Of a DNA stretch of 64,000 nucleotides, positions 46,462-55,371 are shown in pieces. The stretch spans positions 45,654-109,653 of the forward strand of contig JBBDUV010000075.1 of the NCBI GenBank assembly GCA_040903745.1, read 5' to 3'. The DNA is from M55B112 sp040903745 (GTDB lineage Bacteria > Bacteroidota > Bacteroidia > Bacteroidales > GCA-2748055). The notes under the pieces are model-generated. The model did not search any database. It saw only the letters and a list, made by a program, of their open reading frames with translations, and had not been told where the DNA came from. The first letter of the stretch is position 1. The number at the start of each line of letters is the position of its first letter. Made by a program: the position numbers and the translations under genes.

Positions 46462-47696
46462 GATTCGCCCTCTATATTGCTCGTCGCTACCTTTTGGCAA
46501 GGAAGAACCGGAATGCTATAAATATCATTTCCGGAATTTCCATGCTTGGTGTGGGTGTTGGTGCAATGGCTCTTGTGGTTATCCTTTCCGTATTTAATGG
46601 CTTCGATGAAGTGGTTAAATCACTCTTTAATTCATTTGATCCCGATATAAAAATTACTGCTGTACGAGGAAAAGTATTCACGCCTGATGAAAGGCTGCAA
46701 AAAGTAAAGGAACTTCCCGGAGTTCTGTATTTATCAGAAATTCTGGAGGAAAACGCCCTGCTTAAGTACGGCGAAAGACAGCATATTGCAACCATTAAGG
46801 GAGCTGACGAATCATTCATCCATGTAACGGGCATCGACTCGATGATTTATGATGGAAATATGGTGTTACAGGACGCTAACCGCTCTTATGCAGTTGTAGG
46901 ACAAGGCGTTGCCTATAATTTACAGGTCGGGCTGAACTTCATTAATCCCCTTTTCGTCTATATGCCCAAAAGAATTGGAAATATCAATCTCGCCAATCCC
47001 GATGATGCCTTCCACAGAGATTATCTTTTCCCGTCGGGGATCTTTGCAATAGAACAGGATTACGACTCAAGGTATGTAATCGTACCCATTGATTTCATGC
47101 GCAAACTTCTCGATTACACAGATGAGGTTTCCTATATTGAGATTAAACTGAATCCCGGTCTTGATCCTAAAAACATACAAAACAAAATTACCGAACTATT
47201 GGGGGAGGATTTCCTGGTACAGAACCGTGCCCAGCAGAATGAGCTTTTCTACCGTGTAATGAAATCTGAAAAATATGCCATTTTTCTTATACTAACGTTC
47301 ATTCTTATTATTGCATCATTCAATATTATCGGGTCATTAAGCATGCTCATTATCGATAAAAAAAACGATATCCGAAGTCTGAGAAATATGGGCGCAAGCC
47401 ACCAGCTCATCAGCAGAATTTTCCTGATGGAGGGATGGCTGATCAGTATCGTGGGATCGCTGATCGGAATAACGCTGGGAACACTTATCAGCTGGCTACA
47501 GGACAAGTTTGAGCTGCTTAAACTTAGCGGCAGCGGTACATTTGTAATTGATGCATATCCGGTGAGGCTCCAACTTACAGATGTACTGCTTGTATGGACC
47601 ACTGTATTGCTCATTGGATTTCTTGCTGCAAGGTATCCTGTAAAGCAGATAAGTATAAAATACTTAACCGAAATAGAAAGTGGAAACAATGTATAA
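46458..47696 (+). CDS. LolC/LolE-type (FtsX/MacB fold) ABC transporter permease
   Basis: 412 residues. One N-terminal membrane helix (about 20-45, following RRYLLARKNRNAINIISGIS), a large periplasmic domain, then three C-terminal helices starting YAIFLILTFILIIASFNIIGSL and the cytoplasmic KKNDIRSLRNMGAS coupling segment. The pattern fits LolC/LolE lipoprotein-release permeases, which extract lipoproteins from the inner membrane for the outer membrane. The ATPase LolD is not adjacent. Last of the rbfA-methyltransferase-permease operon. Confidence 0.88.
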   Translation: MRFALYIARRYLLARKNRNAINIISGISMLGVGVGAMALVVILSVFNGFDEVVKSLFNSFDPDIKITAVRGKVFTPDERLQKVKELPGVLYLSEILEENALLKYGERQHIATIKGADESFIHVTGIDSMIYDGNMVLQDANRSYAVVGQGVAYNLQVGLNFINPLFVYMPKRIGNINLANPDDAFHRDYLFPSGIFAIEQDYDSRYVIVPIDFMRKLLDYTDEVSYIEIKLNPGLDPKNIQNKITELLGEDFLVQNRAQQNELFYRVMKSEKYAIFLILTFILIIASFNIIGSLSMLIIDKKNDIRSLRNMGASHQLISRIFLMEGWLISIVGSLIGITLGTLISWLQDKFELLKLSGSGTFVIDAYPVRLQLTDVLLVWTTVLLIGFLAARYPVKQISIKYLTEIESGNNV

Positions 47697-47730
47697 CAAT
47701 TTGATAATGTATACTATCCTGGATTATTCA

Positions 47731-47828
47731 TGCATTTAGTTTTGTGCAGCTACAACTTACAAGCCCTGCTGATGTATTCGCCTACTTCAAAGGGCTTGTA
47801 AGGAAGTAGATGTGCAAAAATAGATGCA
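47731..47828. repeat. 98-base imperfect inverted repeat (long hairpin)
   Basis: Arms of about 37 bases pair across a 23-base centre. The core is perfect: CTTACAAGCCCT (47756-47767) with AGGGCTTGTAAG (47791-47802). CTAC/GTAG and an outer arm (TGCATTTAGTTTTGTGCA with the 47811-47828 segment, mostly pairs and G-T wobbles) extend it. Within the centre CTACTTC (47782-47788) can instead pair with GAAGTAG (47803-47809), giving an alternative fold. It starts 34 bases after the permease stop. It may stop transcription or be a decayed mobile repeat; no T-run follows directly. Confidence 0.65.
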
Positions 47829-47834
47829 CTTTAG

Positions 47835-47918
47835 TAAATTTTGGCAAAAAAACTTTTTTACAGAAATATTACTAATTTGCTATTATTTTGAATATTACAA
47901 TATTTTTGCCAAAATTTA
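47835..47918. repeat. Perfect 16-bp inverted repeat bracketing the adhesin promoter
   Basis: TAAATTTTGGCAAAAA (47835-47850) and TTTTTGCCAAAATTTA (47903-47918) are exact reverse complements, 52 bases apart, with the match ending sharply at both edges. The enclosed DNA is AT-rich and carries the -33 and the first two bases of the -7 of a promoter directed at the adhesin. The geometry resembles an invertible promoter; alternatives are a dyad binding site or an RNA hairpin. Confidence 0.7.
47876..47908 (+). promoter_or_regulatory. Bacteroidota-type promoter for the adhesin gene
   Basis: TTTG (47876-47879), 21 bases, TATTTTTG (47901-47908). Transcription would start near 47914, leaving a leader of about 190 bases before the ATG at 48107. 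The last six bases of the -7 element lie in the right arm of the 16-bp inverted repeat. Confidence 0.5.
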
Positions 47919-48106
47919 TGAATAATTCAGGCTATAAAAATAGAGGTTATCTCACTTAATCAATCCAACTTTATTTAGATTCTGTCTAAATTTATGGATA
48001 TTTATCAGATTTTGACCAAATACACTGAACTTTATGTAAAGGTTGTCGTAAAAAAGGTCTGTATAGAATTATTATCATAATAAACTATCTTTTAGTTTAT
48101 TCGAAA
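47919..48106. other. AT-rich untranslated leader before the adhesin
   Basis: Remaining 188 bases of the 410-base gap between the permease and the adhesin. It holds a small hairpin, TTTAGA (47974-47979) with TCTAAA (47985-47990), and no ORF, RNA gene or Shine-Dalgarno that I can support. Confidence 0.4.
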
Positions 48107-51100
48107 ATGAAGAAAAAGTTACTCTATATATTTATTATTTCTTTGCTGCCGTTTGCCGGAATTGTAGCCCAGGAAATGGTTATTGACAGTGTCGAAATTA
48201 CTCCGGTAACATGTAGTGGAGATGGCGATGGAGCTATAACCATCTATATTTCAGGAGGTTTAGGAGATTTAAAGTATACGCTGCTTACTTCCAGCTTCGA
48301 TAAATTAGAAGAGGTCGTTACAAACGACAGATTTTATTCTTTTTCGGGATATCCTGAAGGCAGTTATTGGGTCTTTGTTGACGATACCGATGGCTCTACT
48401 GAACCACTAAGCAAATTCGTTACAATTACTTCGCCCGATCCCATTCAGATACAATCTGTCAATACCAGTGATCAAACTTGCTCCTACCTCTCAAATGGTA
48501 CAATAACGGTAAATGCAACAGGTGAAGGAGGCAACCTCCATTACCAACTCACCGGAACAGTAACAGATGATAATACCGACGGACTGTTCACCGGTCTTCC
48601 GGAAGGAACATACAATGTTGAAGTAACTGATTCAGACGGATGCCCAAGCAGTGATAATGTCTCAAACATCGTAATTAGCAGCCCTCCCCCTCTTACCATT
48701 ACGCTGGATTCCAATACACCTGCTACCTGCCATGGAGGATCAGATGGTTCGTTAGAAATCACCCCAGGCGGTGGCACCCCTTCAGGCACTGGTACAGGTT
48801 ACACCTACAACTGGACCGGTCCTGATGGCTATACCTCAAACGATGAGGATATTAGCGGACTGCAGGCAGGAGATTATGATGTTACAGTTACCGATGCAAA
48901 CGGATGTGACATATCCCTTGGTCCGATTACCGTTGACCAACCGAACGAAATAGCGGTTCCCACAGTAAGCTCAACAAATGTGACCTGCAATGGAGGCAGC
49001 AATGGATCTGCAACAATAACTGTGAATGGAGACTTTCCCCCATTCTCTTTCTCCTGGATAGGACAAGGAACAGGAACGACAAGAAGTGATCAGAATCCTT
49101 CGAATCTAATAGCCGATACCTATGATCTTACCGTGACAGATCAACCCGGCTGCAGTAATTTTTTCGAGGGAATTGTTACCATTACTGAGCCCGATCCCCT
49201 TACAGTAGCAGTGGAAAACGTCACAGATGTAAGCTGCTTCGGTGGGTCCAACGGATCCACTGATATTACAACTTCAGGAGGTACGGCCCCTTATACCTTC
49301 AGCTGGAGCGGCCCAGGTTCCTATACATCTACAGAGGAGGATCCAACAGGTATGCCTCCAGGCACCTATTCCGTAGAGATAACAGATGTCAACGGATGTT
49401 CAGAAAATTTCTCTGAACTAATTGTTATCACGGAACCTGATGATATCACAGCAGTCCTGGACGAGTCAACCGATGTCTCCTGCTTCGGCGGAAAAGATGG
49501 CTCGGCGCAAGTAACAGTGAGCAACGGAACACCTGGTTATACTTACCTGTGGACCGGAGATATTACAGGACATACCAGTACAGAAGAGGATCCTGCGAAT
49601 CTCATTGCAGATACCTACCACCTGCAGATTACAGATGCCAACACATGTGCAAAACCGTTCAACAACATCGTTACCATCAATCAGCCCGATGAGATCACTG
49701 CCTCGATTTCAATCGTCAATGTAGATTGTAATGGGGAAAGTACGGGAGAAATCACTGTTACTCCCTCCGGAGGAACAGCGCCTTATACATATGTATGGAC
49801 AGGACCCAATGGCTATTCTGCAACTGATCAGAACATCACTGGCCTGGGTGCCGGAAGCTATGACCTTACCATTACCGATGCGCTGGGATGTACAAAAGAT
49901 TTTAATAACAATATTGTAAGTGAAAACCCAAGTATCACAGCAACGTTTATCGTATCAGATATCTCATGTAATGGTGAAAGCGACGGAGCCATAAGCGTTA
50001 CAGTGGGAGGTGGTGTTCCCCCATATTCTTTCAGCTGGTCGGGAGATAACGGATATAGCAATGATTCTGAAGAAGACATCAGCGGTTTGGATGCAGGAAA
50101 CTATACACTTACTGTTACCGATGCTCTGGGATGTATACAAGAATTTCCTGCACAGCCTATTACAGACCCGGCACCCCTTTCCGCCTCGTTTATTCCATCT
50201 GACGTAAATTGCTTTGGTTCAGATGATGGGGCGATCAATATCACCGTAACAGGCGGAACCCCAGGCTACAATTACCTGTGGAGTGGTCCGGGAGGATTCT
50301 CCTCCACCGAAGAAGATATCTCAGGGCTTGAGCCGGGCAATTACTCTGTAGACATCACAGATGCAAACGGATGCCCTATCAGTTATCCGGATATTGTTAC
50401 TATAGATGAGCCTGCTGAAATCGGTATCACAGCAACAGTAACCGACATTTCCTGTAACGGGGCAGATGACGGAACCATCACTATCAACATGTCTGGAGGA
50501 ACTCCGGAATACAACTTTTCCTGGACCGGTCCAAACGGATTTACCTCTGAAGATCAGGATCTCTCATCACTAGAGCCGGGCACGTATAATCTGATCGTAA
50601 CAGATAACAACAACTGTAACAAGGATTTCAATAATGTAGCCACTTTAACAGAACCAGATCCCATTGTGGTCACCTTTGTGAGCCAGACAAACCTCGATTG
50701 TAACGGTGACAATAATGGAACCATCGAAATTGATGTTGCAGGTGGCACACCTCCCTATGCATTCTCCTGGACCAACAGTTCAGGAGCAGAGGTCTCAACA
50801 GATGAGGATCCGACCGGTCTGCCTGCCGATACCTATTCGCTGGAGGTAACAGATAATGTGGATTGTGCAGTAACCTACCCTGATGCAGTGGAGCTGACAG
50901 AGCCTCCTGAACTTACAACAACCCTCAGCAAGACAGATGTGCTCTGTGCAGGCGAATCAAACGGAACAATCACCGTAACCCCTTCAGGTGGCACGCCCCC
51001 CTATGAACACGCGCGTTTCCCTTCAGGTCCTTTTACAGCTGACAACACATTTACAGGATTATCAAATGGCACTTATAGAATATATACGCGAGATGCCAAC

Positions 51101-54031
51101 AGCTGTCTCACAAGCAGCATCATCAGGATCAATGAACCCGATCTTATCAACTATGAGTATAGTATCAGCGGACAGAATGTCTGTCACGGAGATTCCAATG
51201 TTGTCATAACAATCAACAACGTCACAGGAGGCGTTCAACCCTATGAATTTTCGATTGACGGAGGTGCCTCCTACCAATCATCCTCAATATTTCCCAATTT
51301 ACCAGGAGGTTCTTATCCTGTTGTTGTTAGAGATTCCAACCTCTGCGAACAGGCCATTGCTCCCCTTACCATTCTTGAGCCAGATTCCATTGCCATTGAC
51401 TACTATGACCAGACAGATATATTCACATGCTATGACGCTGCAGAGGGATCGATCCTCATTATGGGCAATGGAGGAACAGGTGCCATTAGCTACTCCCTTA
51501 ACGGGGGAACGCCAAAAGAGCTGGGTGAGTTCGAAAACATATTGGGAGGAACCTATACCGTTAGCCTGATTGATGAACAACTCTGCCAGAAAGATACCCT
51601 GGTTGAGATACTCAGACCCGATCAACTTATTTTCGAAAAAGCTGATGTAACTGATGTAACAGGTTGTCCGGGCGACAATAATGGTGAAATTGATGCAAAT
51701 GTCATTGGGGGAACCGGATCAAAAGAATACTCGATTGACGGCATGGCCTGGCAGCCAACAGGACTGTTTACACTTCTAACTGCAGGTGATTATACTGTAA
51801 TGGTCCGGGATGCCAATGGATGTGAAGAGGATACCACGCTTACTGTATCAGAACCATTGCCCCTATCCATCATCTCAGAGACAGCAACACCGGCAAGCTG
51901 TTTCGGAACCCCAACAGGAGCTGTAACAGTTGAAACAGCCGGAGGAACGCTACCCTATTTATTCAGCCTTACACCACCACTGTTACCTGATCAGGATACC
52001 GGCACATTCAGCGGTCTACCCGCCGGTGATTATACGATAAGCGTAACCGATGCCGAAGGATGTGATACGATTACATCAACCATCCTTACAGTAACCGATC
52101 CGCCTGAGTTAATTGTCAACTCTGTAAAGATTGAACATATCACCTGCAATGGTTCCAATGATGGCAAGATAGATATATACATAGCCGGCGGTACTTCACC
52201 CTACGAGTATTCCATCGATAATGAAGCAACCTGGGAAGCCAATTCATCTTTTACCGGACTCGGCCCCGGAGCTTATGAGGTCTATGTCAGGGATGTAAAC
52301 AATTGCTCTGTATTCGCAGGATCGTTCATAATAACTGAACCTTCCGTACTGGATGTAACCGCTGTAGTTACTGATGTTACTCCCTGTTTTGGAGACAGCA
52401 CTGGAGCAATTTCAGCCACCGCTACAGGGGGTTGGAATTCCTATGAGTATTCAATCGACGGGCTCAACTATCAGTTACCCGGTGATTTTACAGATCTTCC
52501 GGCCGGTGAATATACGGTCTTTGTAAGGGACTCGGGAAACTGCTCCGTTTCGACAGATGAAGTGATAGCTGAACCCGAACAGGCAAGTGCTGAGATAAGT
52601 AAAACCGATTATGTGGATGACGACCTTGGTACCATCACCATTTCCGATGCGTCGGGTGGCACTCCCCCATACGAGTATTCCATTGATGGGTTCGCTGGAA
52701 CATTTACATCAAATACCTCTTATACAGATCTTACCGCAGGCTTTTACGAGGTGGTCGTAAGAGATGCCCTGGGATGCACCTATGAAGAGTCCATTCAGAT
52801 ATTTGATATTATTCCGCTGGATATGGTCATTGACAGCACAGGGGTGAGCTGCTATGACTTCGATGACGGCACCATTGAATTTCAGCCACAGGATGGCGTG
52901 GGCACCGTTCAATATTCCATTGATAACGGAGCGACCTATACGACTGAGCCTCTGTTTGAAAACCTTCCAGGCGATTCCACATACATACTCCGTGCATATG
53001 ATGAGGAGGATAAACAGTATTCCGGAAGTGTCTTTATTCCCGAGCCGGATGAACTGTTTGCACAAAAAAGTGTATCCCCCGCCAACTGCAACGCATTCAG
53101 TGAGACCGGATCTGCAGAGCTTACAGTATCAGGCGGAACAGGTGTCAAATCATTCAATTGGTCAGACGGAAGTACCGGTAAGGACCTCACGAACGTAGTA
53201 TCAGGACAATATTTTGTTACCATAACGGATGAAGCAGCATGTACCATTGAAGAGAATGTATTAATTCCTTCTCTGGTAACCGTGAACGTAAATGCTGGTA
53301 AAGACACAAGTGTATGTGCCGGGGCAACGCTCAATTTGGAGGGAAGCAGTGCGCCGGATAACACCATGCACTGGGAGCCGGAAACATACCTGAGCAACCC
53401 GGACATCTACGATCCTATAGCAACCAACATCACTGAACCAATTACATATACCTATACACTTACAGAAACCACATCGGGTTATGGGTGTTATAATATGGAC
53501 ACATTGCACATTGAGGTTCTTCCGGTTTATGGACTTGAGATTACAGCAGATACATTTGGACTGCAGGGCCAAACTATCCAGCTTGAGGTATTAACAACGG
53601 GGGAATACAATTCATACCAGTGGGTGCCTGAAACAGGACTCAACATGGCCACTGTTCCGGATCCGGTAGTTATGATTCAAAACAGTATTAGATACAAATT
53701 ATTCGCTACAAATGATTATGGTTGTGTTGAAACCGATTCAGTGTTTATTGAGGTGATTGAGGATATACAAGTTTATAACGCTTTTTCACCCAATGGCGAC
53801 CAGATCAATGATTACTTTGAAATCGAAAACGCATATAAATTTCCCGATATTCTTGTTGAGGTCTATAACCGTTGGGGAGCCAGGATATTTTCATCTGTCG
53901 GATATTCTGACGATAAGCGATGGAATGGTACTTTTAATGGAAAGGATGCCCCGACAGGTACCTACTATTTTGTGGTTATTCCCCATCCTGATGCAAAACC
54001 AATTACTGGAAATGTCACAATTATCAGGTAA
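48107..54031 (+). CDS. Giant SprB-repeat surface adhesin with type B T9SS sorting domain
   Basis: 1974 residues, signal peptide ending GIVAQ (about residue 22). From about residue 27 to 1725 there are about 21 tandem SprB-type repeats of 75-85 residues, each opening with a V-x-C-x-G-x-x-x-G-x-I pattern and containing a D-x-x-G-C turn. Then follow Ig/PKD-like domains (NAGKDTSVCAGATLNLEG; YQWVPETGLN). The end is a gliding-motility-type C-terminal domain (type B sorting signal): NAFSPNGDQINDYFEIEN, VEVYNRWGARIF, WNGTFNGKDAPTGTYYFVV. It should be exported by the T9SS to the cell surface. In Flavobacterium johnsoniae SprB is a motile gliding adhesin. sprF follows after 3 bases. Whether this cell glides is not shown. 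Confidence 0.93.
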   Translation: MKKKLLYIFIISLLPFAGIVAQEMVIDSVEITPVTCSGDGDGAITIYISGGLGDLKYTLLTSSFDKLEEVVTNDRFYSFSGYPEGSYWVFVDDTDGSTEPLSKFVTITSPDPIQIQSVNTSDQTCSYLSNGTITVNATGEGGNLHYQLTGTVTDDNTDGLFTGLPEGTYNVEVTDSDGCPSSDNVSNIVISSPPPLTITLDSNTPATCHGGSDGSLEITPGGGTPSGTGTGYTYNWTGPDGYTSNDEDISGLQAGDYDVTVTDANGCDISLGPITVDQPNEIAVPTVSSTNVTCNGGSNGSATITVNGDFPPFSFSWIGQGTGTTRSDQNPSNLIADTYDLTVTDQPGCSNFFEGIVTITEPDPLTVAVENVTDVSCFGGSNGSTDITTSGGTAPYTFSWSGPGSYTSTEEDPTGMPPGTYSVEITDVNGCSENFSELIVITEPDDITAVLDESTDVSCFGGKDGSAQVTVSNGTPGYTYLWTGDITGHTSTEEDPANLIADTYHLQITDANTCAKPFNNIVTINQPDEITASISIVNVDCNGESTGEITVTPSGGTAPYTYVWTGPNGYSATDQNITGLGAGSYDLTITDALGCTKDFNNNIVSENPSITATFIVSDISCNGESDGAISVTVGGGVPPYSFSWSGDNGYSNDSEEDISGLDAGNYTLTVTDALGCIQEFPAQPITDPAPLSASFIPSDVNCFGSDDGAINITVTGGTPGYNYLWSGPGGFSSTEEDISGLEPGNYSVDITDANGCPISYPDIVTIDEPAEIGITATVTDISCNGADDGTITINMSGGTPEYNFSWTGPNGFTSEDQDLSSLEPGTYNLIVTDNNNCNKDFNNVATLTEPDPIVVTFVSQTNLDCNGDNNGTIEIDVAGGTPPYAFSWTNSSGAEVSTDEDPTGLPADTYSLEVTDNVDCAVTYPDAVELTEPPELTTTLSKTDVLCAGESNGTITVTPSGGTPPYEHARFPSGPFTADNTFTGLSNGTYRIYTRDANSCLTSSIIRINEPDLINYEYSISGQNVCHGDSNVVITINNVTGGVQPYEFSIDGGASYQSSSIFPNLPGGSYPVVVRDSNLCEQAIAPLTILEPDSIAIDYYDQTDIFTCYDAAEGSILIMGNGGTGAISYSLNGGTPKELGEFENILGGTYTVSLIDEQLCQKDTLVEILRPDQLIFEKADVTDVTGCPGDNNGEIDANVIGGTGSKEYSIDGMAWQPTGLFTLLTAGDYTVMVRDANGCEEDTTLTVSEPLPLSIISETATPASCFGTPTGAVTVETAGGTLPYLFSLTPPLLPDQDTGTFSGLPAGDYTISVTDAEGCDTITSTILTVTDPPELIVNSVKIEHITCNGSNDGKIDIYIAGGTSPYEYSIDNEATWEANSSFTGLGPGAYEVYVRDVNNCSVFAGSFIITEPSVLDVTAVVTDVTPCFGDSTGAISATATGGWNSYEYSIDGLNYQLPGDFTDLPAGEYTVFVRDSGNCSVSTDEVIAEPEQASAEISKTDYVDDDLGTITISDASGGTPPYEYSIDGFAGTFTSNTSYTDLTAGFYEVVVRDALGCTYEESIQIFDIIPLDMVIDSTGVSCYDFDDGTIEFQPQDGVGTVQYSIDNGATYTTEPLFENLPGDSTYILRAYDEEDKQYSGSVFIPEPDELFAQKSVSPANCNAFSETGSAELTVSGGTGVKSFNWSDGSTGKDLTNVVSGQYFVTITDEAACTIEENVLIPSLVTVNVNAGKDTSVCAGATLNLEGSSAPDNTMHWEPETYLSNPDIYDPIATNITEPITYTYTLTETTSGYGCYNMDTLHIEVLPVYGLEITADTFGLQGQTIQLEVLTTGEYNSYQWVPETGLNMATVPDPVVMIQNSIRYKLFATNDYGCVETDSVFIEVIEDIQVYNAFSPNGDQINDYFEIENAYKFPDILVEVYNRWGARIFSSVGYSDDKRWNGTFNGKDAPTGTYYFVVIPHPDAKPITGNVTIIR
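48185..53275 (+). repeat. About 21 tandem SprB-type protein repeats
   Basis: Counted by the opening cysteine motif (for example VSCFGGSNGSTDI, ISCNGESDGAISV, VNCFGSDDGAINI, ITCNGSNDGKIDI). Units are diverged at the DNA level, so recent expansion is not evident. Most have two cysteines (opening C and the later GC), which could form one disulfide each. One late unit (ISKTDYVDDDLGTITISD) has lost the opening cysteine. Confidence 0.85.
53770..54031 (+). other. Type B T9SS C-terminal sorting domain coding segment
   Basis: Codes the last 86 or so residues, starting at VYNAFSPNGDQINDYF and ending GNVTIIR. SPNGDxxND, YNRWGxxIF and PTGTYYF are the defining blocks of the gliding-motility-associated C-terminal domain (TIGR04131 type). 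Confidence 0.88.
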
Positions 54032-54034
54032 GCA

Positions 54035-54931
54035 ATGAGGCAATTGAAAAACATAACGATACTTTTCTGCCTGGTGGGATCAATCCATGTATCTGCTCAG
54101 CAATTGCCTCATTTTTCGCAATATATGTTCAATGATTTTGGACTGAATCCAGCCATTGCAGGAATATATGACTACTACCAGATACGTACCAACCACCGCT
54201 TTCAGTGGGTGGGAATAACCGATCCACCTCTCACTAATTCAATTGCCTTCTACGGACCACATTCAAGTATGGATATGGGATTTGGGGGAAGCATATATAC
54301 AGATGTCACAGGACCGACAAGCAGAACAGGGCTTTCCGGTTCGTATGCATACAATATTGCCATCAACAATGATATGCGGCTCTCCATGGGACTTTCCCTC
54401 AGTATGCTGCAGTACCGGGTTGATGGTACACAATTGTCTCCAAAGGACCCTTCAGACCTGTATATACAGGGGATCGTCAGCACAACCTACGTGCCTGATG
54501 CTGCTATTGGCGTCTATCTGTATGGGGATGGATTTTATGCGGGTGTCTCTACCTTTCAGCTTCTGAATAACAAACTGAAAATCTTTGAAGAAAAGACCGG
54601 TCTCAACAGACTTAAAAGTCATCTGTATTTCACTGGAGGATATAGATATGAAGTGGATCGTGACTGGATCCTTGAACCATCGGCCCTGATCAAACTTACT
54701 GCACCGCGACAATTCAGTTTCGAGGTAAACACCAAATTAGAATGGATGGAGATGATTTGGCTGGCAACTGGATACAGATTCCACGAAGCCATTAGCATCA
54801 TGGCAGGATACAACTACGGCGATAAATTTTACTTTGGCTATGCCTACGATATCGGGATCACCGACCTGAGAAAATACAATATGGGGAGTCATGAATTAAT
54901 GATAGGATACCGGTTCAATGATATTAAATAG
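54035..54931 (+). CDS. sprF: PorP/SprF-family outer membrane protein, partner of the adhesin
   Basis: 298 residues. Signal peptide ending HVSAQ, family start QQLPHFSQYMFNDFGLNPAIAGIYDYYQI, then a barrel pattern ending HELMIGYRF. In F. johnsoniae SprF is required for secretion of SprB by the T9SS and is encoded next to it; here the gap is 3 bases. Distinct from the PorP at 25945, so the genome has at least two family members. It overlaps the DUF4296 gene by 14 bases. Confidence 0.93.
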   Translation: MRQLKNITILFCLVGSIHVSAQQLPHFSQYMFNDFGLNPAIAGIYDYYQIRTNHRFQWVGITDPPLTNSIAFYGPHSSMDMGFGGSIYTDVTGPTSRTGLSGSYAYNIAINNDMRLSMGLSLSMLQYRVDGTQLSPKDPSDLYIQGIVSTTYVPDAAIGVYLYGDGFYAGVSTFQLLNNKLKIFEEKTGLNRLKSHLYFTGGYRYEVDRDWILEPSALIKLTAPRQFSFEVNTKLEWMEMIWLATGYRFHEAISIMAGYNYGDKFYFGYAYDIGITDLRKYNMGSHELMIGYRFNDIK

Positions 54932-55343
54932 ATCCAAAATACCAATAACTGCTTTCCTGTTGCTGTTCGCCTGCATCATACCCTTTTCCGGTTGTAAGCA
55001 GGAGAAAAAAATCACGGGGAAAGAATATATACACAGGAAGGTTCTCGTAAGGGTAATTGCCGACATTCACCTCATGGACGGTATCACAAATGACATGAGT
55101 TATTACCGTAAATACAATCCTGGTGACAGCATAGATTTGTATGGTCCCATCTTTGATAAATACAATGTCAATCGCGAGATGTACGATCGTACAATAAAGG
55201 AATACAGTAAATATCCGAAACTCCTTGATGAAGTGTATGACCAGGTATTAATGGAATTAAAACTGCTTCAGGACAAAATTGAAATGGAAGAAGAAGAAAG
55301 ACCTGAGGTGATCAAAAGCAGGAATCAAATAAAAACCAGGTAA
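54918..55343 (+). CDS. DUF4296 family lipoprotein
   Basis: 141 residues. Lipobox at PFSGC (about residue 26), then the DUF4296 pattern KVLVRVIADIHLMDGITND and MYDRTIKEYSKYPKLLDEVYDQVLMEL. Ends in a highly charged tail (EMEEEERPEV). Role unknown in Bacteroidota. It starts inside the end of sprF, so it is co-translated with the adhesin/sprF pair. Confidence 0.82.
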   Translation: MILNRSKIPITAFLLLFACIIPFSGCKQEKKITGKEYIHRKVLVRVIADIHLMDGITNDMSYYRKYNPGDSIDLYGPIFDKYNVNREMYDRTIKEYSKYPKLLDEVYDQVLMELKLLQDKIEMEEEERPEVIKSRNQIKTR

Positions 55344-55371
55344 CAATTACAGCGCAATAGAAAAAAGTTAA

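Noticed and set aside
47731..47918. CRISPR or integron attC site
   Set aside because: No regularly spaced repeats or spacers, and no attC core (RYYYAAC...GTTRRRY) at the repeat ends.
48107..54031. Recent tandem duplication at DNA level in the adhesin
   Set aside because: The repeats are obvious in protein but differ in DNA throughout; no long identical DNA blocks were seen.
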